A program made the translations under genes and the position numbers. From positions 13,217,337 to 13,277,336 of the forward strand of contig NC_087080.1 of assembly GCF_026151205.1 (NCBI RefSeq): 60,000 bases of DNA, given 5' to 3'. Source of the DNA: Bolinopsis microptera (taxonomy: Eukaryota > Ctenophora > Tentaculata > Lobata > Bolinopsidae). Within the stretch, counting starts at the first letter, position 1, and each line of letters begins with the position of its first letter. Under the pieces are notes generated by a model. The model searched no databases. It saw only the letters and a list, made by a program, of their open reading frames with translations, and was not told the DNA's origin. Shown piece by piece: positions 46,701-54,813 of the stretch.

Positions 46701-47178
46701 CAAAAATAAGATCTGGATTGACAGCATCGAAACAAATCTGCAATGCAGAACTGTCAGTAACAACAAGGAGACCAAGATACTCGGTGTGATCGCAAAGATC
46801 AAAAACGGTGGGCTGCTCCTAGACAAAAACAACTTTTTATTCGGGCACAACACGAGTAAAAATCTGGACAGCCGAATAATGGACTACATTCACGGCAGCT
46901 CACCACTCTTTGCGAATATCCTAAAGATCATGGGTGGTGGCAGTGGTGAGGCCTGTCGTTTCTGTAACAGCTTCATTGATTCTCCCGTACACCAGCTCCT
47001 ATTGTGTCTGGAGGTGCAAGACACCAGTTACCTGCAACTGAAAGAAGAACTGGGTGGGGCAGACTCACATTCCTATCTAGATGAAGTGTTAACAAAAAGC
47101 AGCACACAAAAAGCATTCATTAGGAGAGTCGAATTTCTTTGGGGACAAAATGATGCTCTCCAGGATTTATCCGACTAG
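43795..47178 (+). CDS. Retrotransposon ORF2: endonuclease-reverse transcriptase
   Basis: 1,127 aa. N-terminal AP-like endonuclease (about 1-240): FGQINIAK, AVQETSSW, YGDFNARHHDWGD, GSVIDLVL and GHYPV carry the expected catalytic Glu, Asp-Asn and His positions. Linker, then reverse transcriptase (about 520-800): YRPISISSYFGKICERVLD, FLDFEKAFDSVH, FGLPQGAVLSPLLF, and the catalytic FADDG box (near 704) in place of the commoner YADDT. LGVIVDEDL follows. Near 1,052 is a Cys-His motif, CRFC-x8-HQLLLC, as in many Jockey/R1/I proteins. No RNase H (TDGS-type) motif was found. The ATGA overlap with ORF1 suggests translation by stop-restart. Confidence 0.95.
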   Translation: MIFGQINIAKMSTNSEMTLDKFIYENEILLMAVQETSSWTQSDGSFLHKKVFHKAGDINKGTAGVALVIDPSLHPELVYDLNVDEVDAVWCQIKVEGKRYLVGSVYCKPCNNSNDSIRKFEGLLAHIDKAREYKAKYKFNSLLTYGDFNARHHDWGDHVTTQRGKKLLDYVEKETLTLCSPYDCTFVCTNGGSVIDLVLAEGPIISKLGNQWMDKDVELFSGAPRRGHYPVLQEICRGIPKSDTVPRVCMDWKNADWKRWSNAIETNCQHLRSAPELLNQGDQLWQQLLHKIQEANRMFIPQKTVSIHSKPYWCPALTTLSNEALEAKERFKQRSTPRNKATLTESIESFKKALIKEKNEWIRDRVEALNTKDCTQFWRKYKRVFGAKTDNFICNLKDCDLLVTSEKDKEELLFNTFFTGKHLQNQPNDQEHEMHVNNEFSKLKNVSSKSASSYNEDDPLNNHISIDEIKSAIERQETNDKSCDADNIHPTILKHMKTNCLHVLQIIFNWCMSTGKWLWKSSDVTFLRKEGKSSYMIPGAYRPISISSYFGKICERVLDKRLRLFLDIEGTLDEDQEGFIGGRSTTRYLFRMLANLEEVKRQKLACIVLFLDFEKAFDSVHLPSLCVKLSTLGIQGNILNVLRSFLFNRTICLKVNNYKGENRKCTIFGLPQGAVLSPLLFILYIADMTHNTPEEVKRYLSCYKFADDGTLMISFENISGCHEKMQMVCDHLGKWCIKNKLVVNCDTNKTEAIILKTAAYNEEQKPAELCINGKSINYVQSTKVLGVIVDEDLNFKKHASQKLKECKRKWGLITKSTNRNYGLNVYSLTLLLKTMVLTKLFYAAPIWLHKCLNHFKSFWNKIILKISGSVLNPQRELTELALHLPPLDVQLEALSVKFMCKILTQGDNLSATLYQVDESRIPSFHVLTMSLKKYFLWKENKSHGTRMIDLTQQHFKDLAYYTQADITSYKNKIWIDSIETNLQCRTVSNNKETKILGVIAKIKNGGLLLDKNNFLFGHNTSKNLDSRIMDYIHGSSPLFANILKIMGGGSGEACRFCNSFIDSPVHQLLLCLEVQDTSYLQLKEELGGADSHSYLDEVLTKSSTQKAFIRRVEFLWGQNDALQDLSD

Positions 47179-47680
47179 AAAGATCATGAAATAAAGACTC
47201 TGCAAACATCTCAGAGAAATATTACCACCATAAAGAACAAAGAGGGAGTATCCTGGACCCCGAAATCCACCACTTTTCTGTACTTTCAGAGGTACCAATG
47301 TGGCAGGAAACCAGGGCTCATGCTGCCGCTGAGCTAAAGCAGTAGAGGGGATGGCGGCTTCTCTAGGATCTAACACGTCCTGAAGCAGACCAACACTATG
47401 TCCCAACGCACTGGTGTTGGGATGTCTGCCCCCGGTGCCTGTCCGGGTCAATAAAGCAGTCAAGCATCATGTATGTTATGTTGAGCATTCTCAACCAACA
47501 AATGTGGGAACTCTCACGAAAAGACCAAAACAGATCTAAAGAGACACTTAACAACATTGGAAAAATAGACTTCAATTTGTTTATATAATTTAAAAAGCGT
47601 ATATTATTGCCCACGTTAAGGGGCCTGTTAATAATTTAATAAATTATTAGCTATTTTAGATTTAATAATAATAATAATAA
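47179..47680 (+). other. Retrotransposon 3' UTR and TAA tail
   Basis: GC-richer 3' UTR with a stem (CAACGCACTGGTGTTGGG near 47,404) and CCCCCGGTGCCTGTCCGGG. AATAAA near 47,450. It ends in TTTAATAATAATAATAATAA, the priming tail. Confidence 0.7.
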
Positions 47681-47893
47681 TTTGGCTACGGCATTTTGTA
47701 GTAACTGGACCTGATAGGATACAAGGATACAAGGATACAAGGATACATTTATCCTGAAATAAACATTGACATCATCGGCAAGTAATGGCCTCAAAAATTA
47801 TGGTCCCTTCAAGATCAAAATCAACAATAATGTTTAAATTTATAAGATAAGTAGGAATAATAATTTTAGCCAGTCTCGCCTCTAGTTATACTC
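47681..47893 (-). pseudogene. CR1-like LINE remnant, RT piece upstream of insertion
   Basis: Begins with the right target-site duplication (47,681-47,689). On the minus strand LLQNAVAK runs up to the insertion point. Higher up, PLLADDVNVYF looks like the RT catalytic box (..ADD.N.F). Between them a four-unit GGATACAA repeat (about 47,716-47,745) marks an internal deletion that removed most of the RT. Confidence 0.5.
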
Positions 47894-47894
47894 T

Positions 47895-49010
47895 CTACAA
47901 GCTGACTATCTTATTGTTCCTAATACTATGAAACTTGTCAGGCTCTGTAGTTCGTTTCAGTCTCAGTTCTTCTACAAGCTTTTTATAAGCTTTTCGTTCC
48001 GTGGCAGTCCTATCAGGGCAGATGTAAACTGAGCTGTTCCCCTCCTTTGAGCGTAGTGTACTGGTGTTTCTGATCACTGGTGTTGCATGGTCAGAACTGC
48101 TCAATGTGAACTTTACTGGTCTGGATACATTTTCTTTCGGAGCTCCAATACAGCAGCAGTCCCTGACTAAAGGCTTCTCACGGGGGGGTACCAATGGCAT
48201 AAAATGGCATAAATGGCATACGTTTTATGGCATAAATGGAAATTTTTATTGGCCAATTCTCCATTTATGCCATGAATTTAGGTCTTCATATTTGACTTTA
48301 AATTCGCAAATTATTATTAGTACTTGAATAAGAGACATGTTTCATGCTTTATAACGCTTGGAATGATCGTTAAAGATTCATATGACAAATAAAGAAAATA
48401 GAAATGTATTATATCATAAAATGGCATAAATGGCATACGTTTTATGGCATAAATGGAAATTTTTATTGGCCAATTCTCCATTATGCCATTTATGCCATTG
48501 GTACCCCCCCCTTCTCACTAATTTCATTCAGAACCTCCTCAACATTACTCAGCAGTTGCTCGTTCTCTGATTCTGATAGACCATAAATGATTACGTTCTT
48601 GCTTCACTCAATCTGGTTTTCTACTTTTTTAACTGCAGCGTGGATCTTCTTCGGGGCGAAAGCAGCATTGATGCTTTTTCTAACGACTGAAGAGTAGCTT
48701 TTCATCTCCGTTTGCACGGTATTCTGCATTGATTTGAGCTGTTTGTTGCTTTTTTCAATAGCCTTATTCTGAAGATCGATGATAATACTCTGATCTGAAA
48801 TCTTCTCACTTTTCAACTTGTCAATTTCTTCTGCAAGAGGTATCGCCTTCCTTAGCCAGGTGATACTGAACTGGTCCAATATACAACAAACAGTTTCCAA
48901 GCATTCGCATGGTTTCTCTTTCGTTACTGATCTCTTGTTCATCAAATTGCAAGATTGAATTTCCTCGTACATTTTCTTGTTGATTTCACTACAAATCTCG
49001 TCTAAAACAC
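47895..49010 (-). pseudogene. CR1-like LINE ORF1 remnant (coiled coil + RRM), split by a MITE
   Basis: Minus-strand frame from about 49,010: SVLDEICSEINKKMYEEI, then a heptad-rich stretch (EEIDKLKSEKISDQSIII, LQNKAIEKSNKQLK), then an in-frame TGA (near 48,607), then SKNVIIYGLSESENEQLLSN. After the 329-bp MITE the same frame resumes with PLVRDCCCIGAPKENVSRPVK, the VIRNTSTLRS segment, VYICPDRTATERKAYKKLVE and IRNNKIVS. The order coiled coil, RRM-like domain and basic C-terminal domain is usual for ORF1 of such LINEs. One nonsense codon and one insertion inactivate it. Its own ORF2 is the remnant below 47,893. Confidence 0.75.
48182..48510. mobile_element. 329-bp MITE, 22-bp perfect TIRs, 8-bp TSD CTTCTCAC
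   Basis: Termini start GGGGGGGTACCAATGGCA in both orientations, with the first 22 bases identical. CTTCTCAC is present exactly at 48,174-48,181 and 48,511-48,518. Inside are two direct copies of an 80-bp block (ATAAATGGCATACGTTTTAT, then TTTTTATTGGCCAATTCTCC) at about 48,200-48,270 and 48,417-48,497. The 8-bp duplication suggests a hAT-type transposase in trans; the G-run termini are unusual for hAT. It has no coding capacity. Confidence 0.85.
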
Positions 49011-49183
49011 TCCCTGGCTTTTAATAGTAGGCACAAACATTACTAATGTTTTATGAGCGATTTCCACACCATCTCATTGAGCAATACTATATTACTATTA
49101 GACCGAAAGACTTTAATTTGAGTTTTAGAATTATTTATATTAGTTTTAGAATCATGTACATTAGCTGCAGATAGTATTTAAAC

Positions 49184-49761
49184 GGGTGGGCAACAATTGA
49201 CCCCCCGACAATTGACCCCCCGACAATTTTCCCCCGACAATTGACCCCACAACAATTATCCCCCCGACAATTGACCCCCGACAATTAGCCCCCCTAACCC
49301 TAACCCTGACCCTGACCCTGACCCTGACCCTGACCCTGACCCTGACCCTGACCCTGACCCTGACCCTGACCCTGACCCTGACCCTGACCCTGACCCTGAC
49401 CCTGACCCTGACCCTGACCCTGACCCTGACCCTGACCCTGACCCTGACCCTGACCCTGACCCTAACCCGATCAATTGATCCCTGTGTAATTACATGGGGG
49501 GTCAATTGTCAGGGGGTCACTTGTCGGGGGGTCAATTTTCGGGCGGTCAATTGTTGGGGGGTCAATTGTCGGGCGGTCAATTGTCGTACTAAGCCCTAGA
49601 TTTCGTGACAATTGACCCCAGTGTAATTACATAGGGGGTCAATTGTCGGGGGTCAATTGTCGTACTAAACCCTAGATTGCGAGACAATTGACCCCAGTTT
49701 AACTACATAGGGGGTCAATTGTCGGGAAGTCAATTGTCAGGGGGTCAATTGTCGCGGTACC
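49184..49761. mobile_element. Fold-back element with telomere-like core, 9-bp TSD TATTTAAAC
   Basis: TATTTAAAC occurs exactly at 49,175-49,183 and 49,762-49,770. Between them the left arm consists of GACAATTGACCCCCC repeats (49,192-49,288) and the right arm of the inverted GGGGGGTCAATTGTC repeats (49,498-49,755), around a CCCTGA array. Termini are GGGTGGGCAACAATTGACC on the left and GGTACCGCGACAATTGACC on the inverted right end. The long repeated arms resemble fold-back or MULE-like elements, and a 9-bp duplication is typical of MULEs. No transposase. Confidence 0.75.
49292..49468 (+). repeat. CCCTGA hexamer array (telomere-like variant)
   Basis: Two CCCTAA units, about 26 CCCTGA units, then CCCTAA. 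The canonical metazoan telomere hexamer is CCCTAA/TTAGGG, so the body of the array is a single-base variant bounded by canonical units. The two long open frames across it (Arg-Val and Gly-Ser repeats) are artefacts of the repeat. Confidence 0.95.
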
Positions 49762-49770
49762 TATTTAAAC

Positions 49771-51339
49771 ATCCAGTTCTTTGTCCTCAAGAAACAATTT
49801 CTCGGTTGGTTGACGAAGGTTTTGACTTAATCTGAAGAACAGAAATATGTTCATATTTTCATCAGCTGCTATGAAGATATCATGAACACTATCTTAATAA
49901 CAAGTGAAATATGATCTCTTTTGTAAGCATATTGTCCAGGACAATTGAGGTCATCATTACATGCTCATTGCTCCTGTAGCCTTCTCTTTTAATTAGTTTT
50001 CCCAAGGTTTGACACTGGTCTGTAGTTTTTCAAGACATCTGGAAAATTATCTTCATCGATTGGGGATAACTGGTGTGATGTAAAAAAATAATTGTGGCTT
50101 ATGATACCAGGGAAATGTAGGTGTCAGCTAAACCCTCGATTTTATGTTTAAATACATTGTATTTATCATAAATATCATATCATATATATATACAGTTACA
50201 CTGTGTAGTGTTATCCTTTATTAAATAATTGTGGACACTGGCTGATAATCAGTGAAGGCAGAATCGTGGATTATACCTGATAACTACTGGTGGTGTTATG
50301 GCTATTAGAGGGTTGTTAGAGGACTGGGCTATTACCGTAACAGCTGGCTACTAGCCTGGTGTTAGAGGGTTGTTAAGATTTTTGGGAGCACAGATACTTA
50401 ATACGTAGTAATATATCTTGTTTGGATGTTTGAACTTTTCGATTTGTATCTCGAAAGTTATGTTTAACTTCCCCACGCAGTGTTTTAAATGTATGATATT
50501 GTAAGATGTATAATGTCATTATTTTATAGCTCCTCAAAGGATATTGTTCTTATCCACGTAGGAATCAAGTGCTCATTTTGATTGAGGTGGCAATTTGAAG
50601 TTGCAGCCCAAGATTTTATTGATTTTAATGTGGTCTATTCTTGATAAAAATATATTGCGCTACTCTTCGTTTAAACTACTTTAGCTTTAAACTGTTTAGG
50701 AGATGATTTGAAGCGGTGCTACAATCTACAGTGGTCGGTGGACAAGTGTGATGGACACCAGAGCCAGATGCTTTAGTTCACACTATGACTGTGACTGATG
50801 TACCTCTGCAACAAACTGACTGTCTTACTTGTAACCTGGTTAGTTAATATTAGTTATTCTTAATTGTGTACCTTCAAGCTTTCCTCCACAATTACAACCA
50901 ACTTAGAAGCAATGATTTATTGTCAGTATTTTTTATTATTGAACAGACTGAGCCTTGTGCTCGTATTACCTTAGGGCCAATAAATTTGGTTGACAATAAA
51001 TTTGGTTACCATAATTTTGAAAATTTTTAGTCTACAACAATTTTAGTCACATTTTTCGACTTTTTGAAACCATTTTCCATTCCATTTATTTGATTTTTCC
51101 ATTATTCACAATTAAGAATGATTTCACAAACGTCGTAAGCATTACTTTAAAGTACAGGGGATCTTCGATATTAAGCAGGTTTGGTGGGATTAAATTCTAA
51201 AATCAAGGTCTTATAACTCGATAACACGTTGCCATGGCCCCATAGCAACCACAATCAGTGCCCTAGCAACCGAGGCAAATTTGGTTGATTTACCTAACTA
51301 ATCCTTGGTACTGTTTCACAATTTTAACTTCAATCATCG
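49771..51339. other. Intergenic stretch
   Basis: AT-rich, no supported gene. A weak plus-strand terminal-exon candidate at about 50,699-50,777 (DDLKRCYNLQWSVDKC, stop TAG) is noted under rejected items. AATAAA near 50,979. Confidence 0.35.
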
Positions 51340-51490
51340 TCAATTCACTAGCTCACTGTTCATGCAGGTCTCTCCAAAGTAAATTCCAAGGAAAAAGTTA
51401 TGGTTTGGTGTGCCATCAGCCATATAGGACCATGGAATAAATTGCCCATATTTCTTCGAGAAAAATATAACTCAAAATTAGCCATTAAAC
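51340..51490 (+). pseudogene. Possible Tc1/mariner transposase scrap
   Basis: Plus-strand frame reading LSKVNSKEKVMVWCAISHIG, then LPIFLREKYNSKLAI before TAG. The core KVMVW.AIS..G matches the conserved VMVWG.IS segment that precedes the second catalytic Asp in Tc1/mariner transposases. No flanking DDE motif or terminal repeats were found. Confidence 0.4.
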
Positions 51491-52579
51491 CTTAGAACTA
51501 CCAATAACTTTTCACAAAATCAAGTTTAGACAAGTCATTTGTCTAAACTGCAGTTTACTTTTGTAGTAGCTGATCCTAGTCGGCAATCCTAGCTCTAGTG
51601 GATAAAGAGTTATTCAAAAGTACATCCTTGCAATATTTTTGAACACCCTGTAGTCTGTACGCTCCAAAATCTGATTTAATACTTCAACTCTGATATCATC
51701 TAGTGCAATGCGATATGCTAATATTTGATTGTAGGAGACTCTCACTTCGTCCCCAAAAATGAAATATGATGGACCCACTCACAAGAGCGAAAAAAGATAC
51801 ACATTACTGTAATGTTTATAAAACACTTTTATGTGCTCGTGCATTGTGTTTATTTTCAAAAACTGTAACATCGCTCAATCAAAGCCTTATCAGCACAACA
51901 CGCACAATCACATAATATATCATCAACTTGATCTCAGCGCATCATAATAACAACCACTCGCAAGGACTGTTACCGCTCACTTCAGACACACACACACACA
52001 CCCACTACACAGTACCACACACAGTCTGCACAGAGCTCACTGAGCTTTTCCGCAGTATTTTAAAAGTACGTACTTGTACGATAGTTTGAAAAGTACGTAT
52101 GATACATACTTCTCATCTTAGGAGCTCAGCAATCAATTCTAAACGGCTAGCTGATTTTGATAAAATAACATCGTGATCCGGCGTGATCAATTATTTTAAT
52201 TGAAGTACAACGGCTGCACCCCTGACTTTTTAACTAAAGATAAGAGACGTATATATTAGGACATTTGTAATCTGATAAAATTTAAAGTTTTGGTGTGTGA
52301 ATTAAAGCTTGGTGTGAGAATTAGTGTGGAAATAAAAGAGATATTTATTTTATTACCTATATCATATATCTTAATTAAGTGACAGTATTATTATTTTAAC
52401 TACAGATTATATTATTTCAGTTAGTATCGACATGAATGTTACGATTGCAGTTTTATTTATTTTTATATTATATTGTATTCAATAAACCGGTTTCAAAGCC
52501 CTTTAGTGTGGCCCTCGGGTCTTTAAAACATAATAGGTGAGGTCACGTGGTACCGACATGCTTCAGAGGACAGAAAGAG
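51491..52579. other. Intergenic stretch
   Basis: No gene seen. CA run near 51,985-52,000; AATAAA near 52,481. Confidence 0.35.
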
Positions 52580-52646
52580 ACTCAGAATTTTAACCACAAG
52601 TCTAGATTCTTTTCATAAATATAGACTTGTGGTTACAATTCTGAGT
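52580..52646. repeat. 25-bp inverted repeat (hairpin)
   Basis: Arms 52,580-52,604 and 52,622-52,646 are reverse complements with one mismatch (core TAACCACAAGTCTA / TAGACTTGTGGTTA) and a 17-nt loop. Could be a small MITE core or an RNA hairpin. No duplicated flank recognised. Confidence 0.75.
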
Positions 52647-53083
52647 GTTTCATACTATTATATCACAGAATTATCCTGCTGTTGAAATATTGACAGAAAG
52701 GAAAGGTGTTTAGAAGTCGAATTGCTACAACTTCAGAATTCAGATTGCATAACAATTGTATAACTTCAGATTGGAGGACGGTCTAGGGAAGGATATAGGA
52801 ATTAAGCTTACTTCACAGCTATACTCTACAAAAGTACCTTCAGCGAATAAGACGTCAACATCCATCTTGTTTATATAAATGATTGTGGACATTACTTTTG
52901 TATTCTTTGTAATTTAATTCTCTGACGTTGTATTCTCTTAATACATTGCGTTTGCTAGAATTCTTGTGTGTAAGCTTTAGAACTCTAGATGTCAAACACA
53001 GATTTACGGCCAAGTGTCAACCCGGGGTTTGAAGCACGTTATACCAGTTTCAACTTTTATCAGACTGATCCATCGATTCAGCT

Positions 53084-53326
53084 ATGACATTTTTAGTTCT
53101 GATTAAACAAATGGTTTTTATTACATTGTTAATTACATTAAAATACAGTTTGATGTTTAAAACGGGGCATATGAAAGTTTTTTATCTTGTAAAACCTCGC
53201 CTAATCGACGAAGTTACAGTCAGATCGAAAATTAGAAATAGCTTATTTTTAAAAGCAGCTGAAAGATTCGTTGGAATTTATTACACTGACCATGACATAA
53301 GATCCAAATTCCAAACTGGGTGTTAG
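53084..53326 (+). CDS. Weak 80-aa open frame with hydrophobic N-terminus
   Basis: ATG-initiated frame beginning MTFLVLIKQMVFITLLITLK, signal-like or membrane-like, followed by a basic region (KPRLIDEVTVRSKIRNSLFL). No homologue recognised and no splice or promoter evidence. AT-rich codons can give such a frame by chance. Confidence 0.15.
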   Translation: MTFLVLIKQMVFITLLITLKYSLMFKTGHMKVFYLVKPRLIDEVTVRSKIRNSLFLKAAERFVGIYYTDHDIRSKFQTGC

Positions 53327-54405
53327 GGAAATGCAGCGGACTAAATGTTATTTTACATCTTCCCCGTCACTGATCACTGTCACATTTAAAGCTGCAAATG
53401 GTGTATTTGTTATGCCAACTAACACCAGAACAAACAGAGAACTTGTTAAAGTTCAAATTTAGCCCCGTAAAACTCAATGTATGTTATGTAACGGCTAATG
53501 TAATGTTCTTACAGGATCGTTGACATATTACGTAATCACGTCCTGAACAACGTTTAATTTGACCCCCCCCCCCCCCCCTCTCGGTGATTCCGTATTATGT
53601 GAACCGTGAACGACCGCTAATATGCTTACATCGAGGTAGTGCTTACTGATTTATAGCAACATTTATCATAGCAGCTTGTTTTTAAATCACTGTTTCTTAT
53701 GATACAAGTTCCGTTACCATTCGTATCACACATAGTAATAAATGACGTATAGTAGTATTACTCGTCGGGAAAAACCCTGGTTCTTTTTGTAGTAATTGTG
53801 CGGAACGCGCTTGCGCCGAATCAAAAATATGTGTGAAAGTTTTTCTTGCGCGCATTTACTGTGACATAATGTGTCACGTGATAATCTGAAACTTTGAATA
53901 GTCATAACACCAAGAGATAGGCAACAGAGGTAAATCTGGCTCCGTAATATCGTCAAGTAGGTATCTAGGAGTTTTGTGAATATTTTGAAATCAAATTCGA
54001 GCGGGTATTTTGTGATTTAGCGAGGTGCGCGGAAAAAAGCAAATAACCGTCAGCACATGGCCATACAGCATCCATAGTGGCATCTGAGATCGGCTATCGA
54101 TGCGGCACTACTTACTAGTCCATAAAACAATCATCCCAGGAGCCTAGGGGCTCCAGCAGAAGAGTGCCTTATTTGCCCGTAAGAGCCTCTACTACTTCGG
54201 TGGTCGCGCGCTGCTACTGCAAGTGAGATCAGGGCTCTGGTTAGAGCAACAATTTCTCTGTGAAAAGCACAATAGCGCGAGTAGCTTTTGTCTAGTATGT
54301 GTGCCGCCTCGAAAGTTATTATATTCCGCGGTCTGCAATTTTGGTTAGCACACGCATACTATTACTTAGCAAGTTATAGACATATTTCATGGTTCACAGT
54401 TATAC
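53327..54405. other. Intergenic, CpG-richer
   Basis: Poly-C run of 18 (about 53,562-53,579), TGTGTCACGTGATAATC near 53,871, the palindromic GGAGCCTAGGGGCTCC near 54,139, and the 21-bp inverted match to 38,982-39,002. No gene supported. Confidence 0.35.
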
Positions 54406-54813
54406 ATGTACGTATCAAATTGGATGCGCATTCGGTGGAGATTTAACCTGCGCCTTAGCTTTTTGGCTATAGATTATGCTTATCTCTTTAACCGTCATAT
54501 TATAAACCTAGCTCAGATTATCGAGCAATCTTGTTCGTTCAGTTGCTACTATTTTCTAGCAAAAACCTACAGTATGGTACGCGTACGTGTGGACTGGGTC
54601 TTTCATTGCACAGTTGGCATGCATGACACATGTGCATGGCTGCTGCGCGCGCGGAAATATATCCGTTATGCGCGGTTTCCAGATCCTTTGTCATGTTATT
54701 GCGACTCCGCGCGCTCCTACACGTACAGGATCAAGATGAGACCAGTCCATAAAACGAGGTCTGAAGGAAGAGGAGTCTCAAGACAGGTCATTAATTGTAG
54801 ATACAAGTATTAA
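54406..54813 (+). CDS. Weak 135-aa open frame
   Basis: Longest unexplained ATG frame outside the transposons. Rich in Arg, Tyr, Trp and Cys (RVRVDWVFHCTVGMHDTCAW), with no domain recognised. It lies in a CpG-richer patch where stop codons are rarer, so chance is a fair explanation. No splice or poly(A) context supports it. Confidence 0.15.
   Translation: MYVSNWMRIRWRFNLRLSFLAIDYAYLFNRHIINLAQIIEQSCSFSCYYFLAKTYSMVRVRVDWVFHCTVGMHDTCAWLLRARKYIRYARFPDPLSCYCDSARSYTYRIKMRPVHKTRSEGRGVSRQVINCRYKY

Larger units (their letters stand above)
40225..47680 (+). mobile_element. Full-length non-LTR retrotransposon with 9-bp TSD
   Basis: 7,456 bp: 5' UTR of 727 bp, ORF1 (948 aa), ORF2 (1,127 aa, overlapping by ATGA), a 3' UTR of about 500 bp and a tail of TAA repeats (TTTAATAATAATAATAATAA) at 47,661-47,680. 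It is flanked by the exact 9-bp duplication TTTGGCTAC. AP-type endonuclease, two ORFs with PHD and CCHC fingers, and a TAA tail place it in the I/Jockey assemblage. No RNase H motif was seen. Both ORFs are free of stops and frameshifts, so the insertion is young and possibly active. The first 45 bases also occur at 33,520. Confidence 0.9.

Noticed and set aside
49292-49468. Chromosome end or fusion site
   Set aside because: The hexamer array is enclosed by inverted arms with an exact 9-bp duplication, which fits a mobile element better than a telomere relic.
49161-49505. Long minus-strand frames with Arg-Val or Gly-Ser repeats
   Set aside because: They are translations of the CCCTGA array in two frames, not genes.
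50699-50777. Plus-strand terminal-exon candidate ending in QSQML and TAG
   Set aside because: Acceptor and codons are plausible, but no upstream exon was found and the length allows chance.
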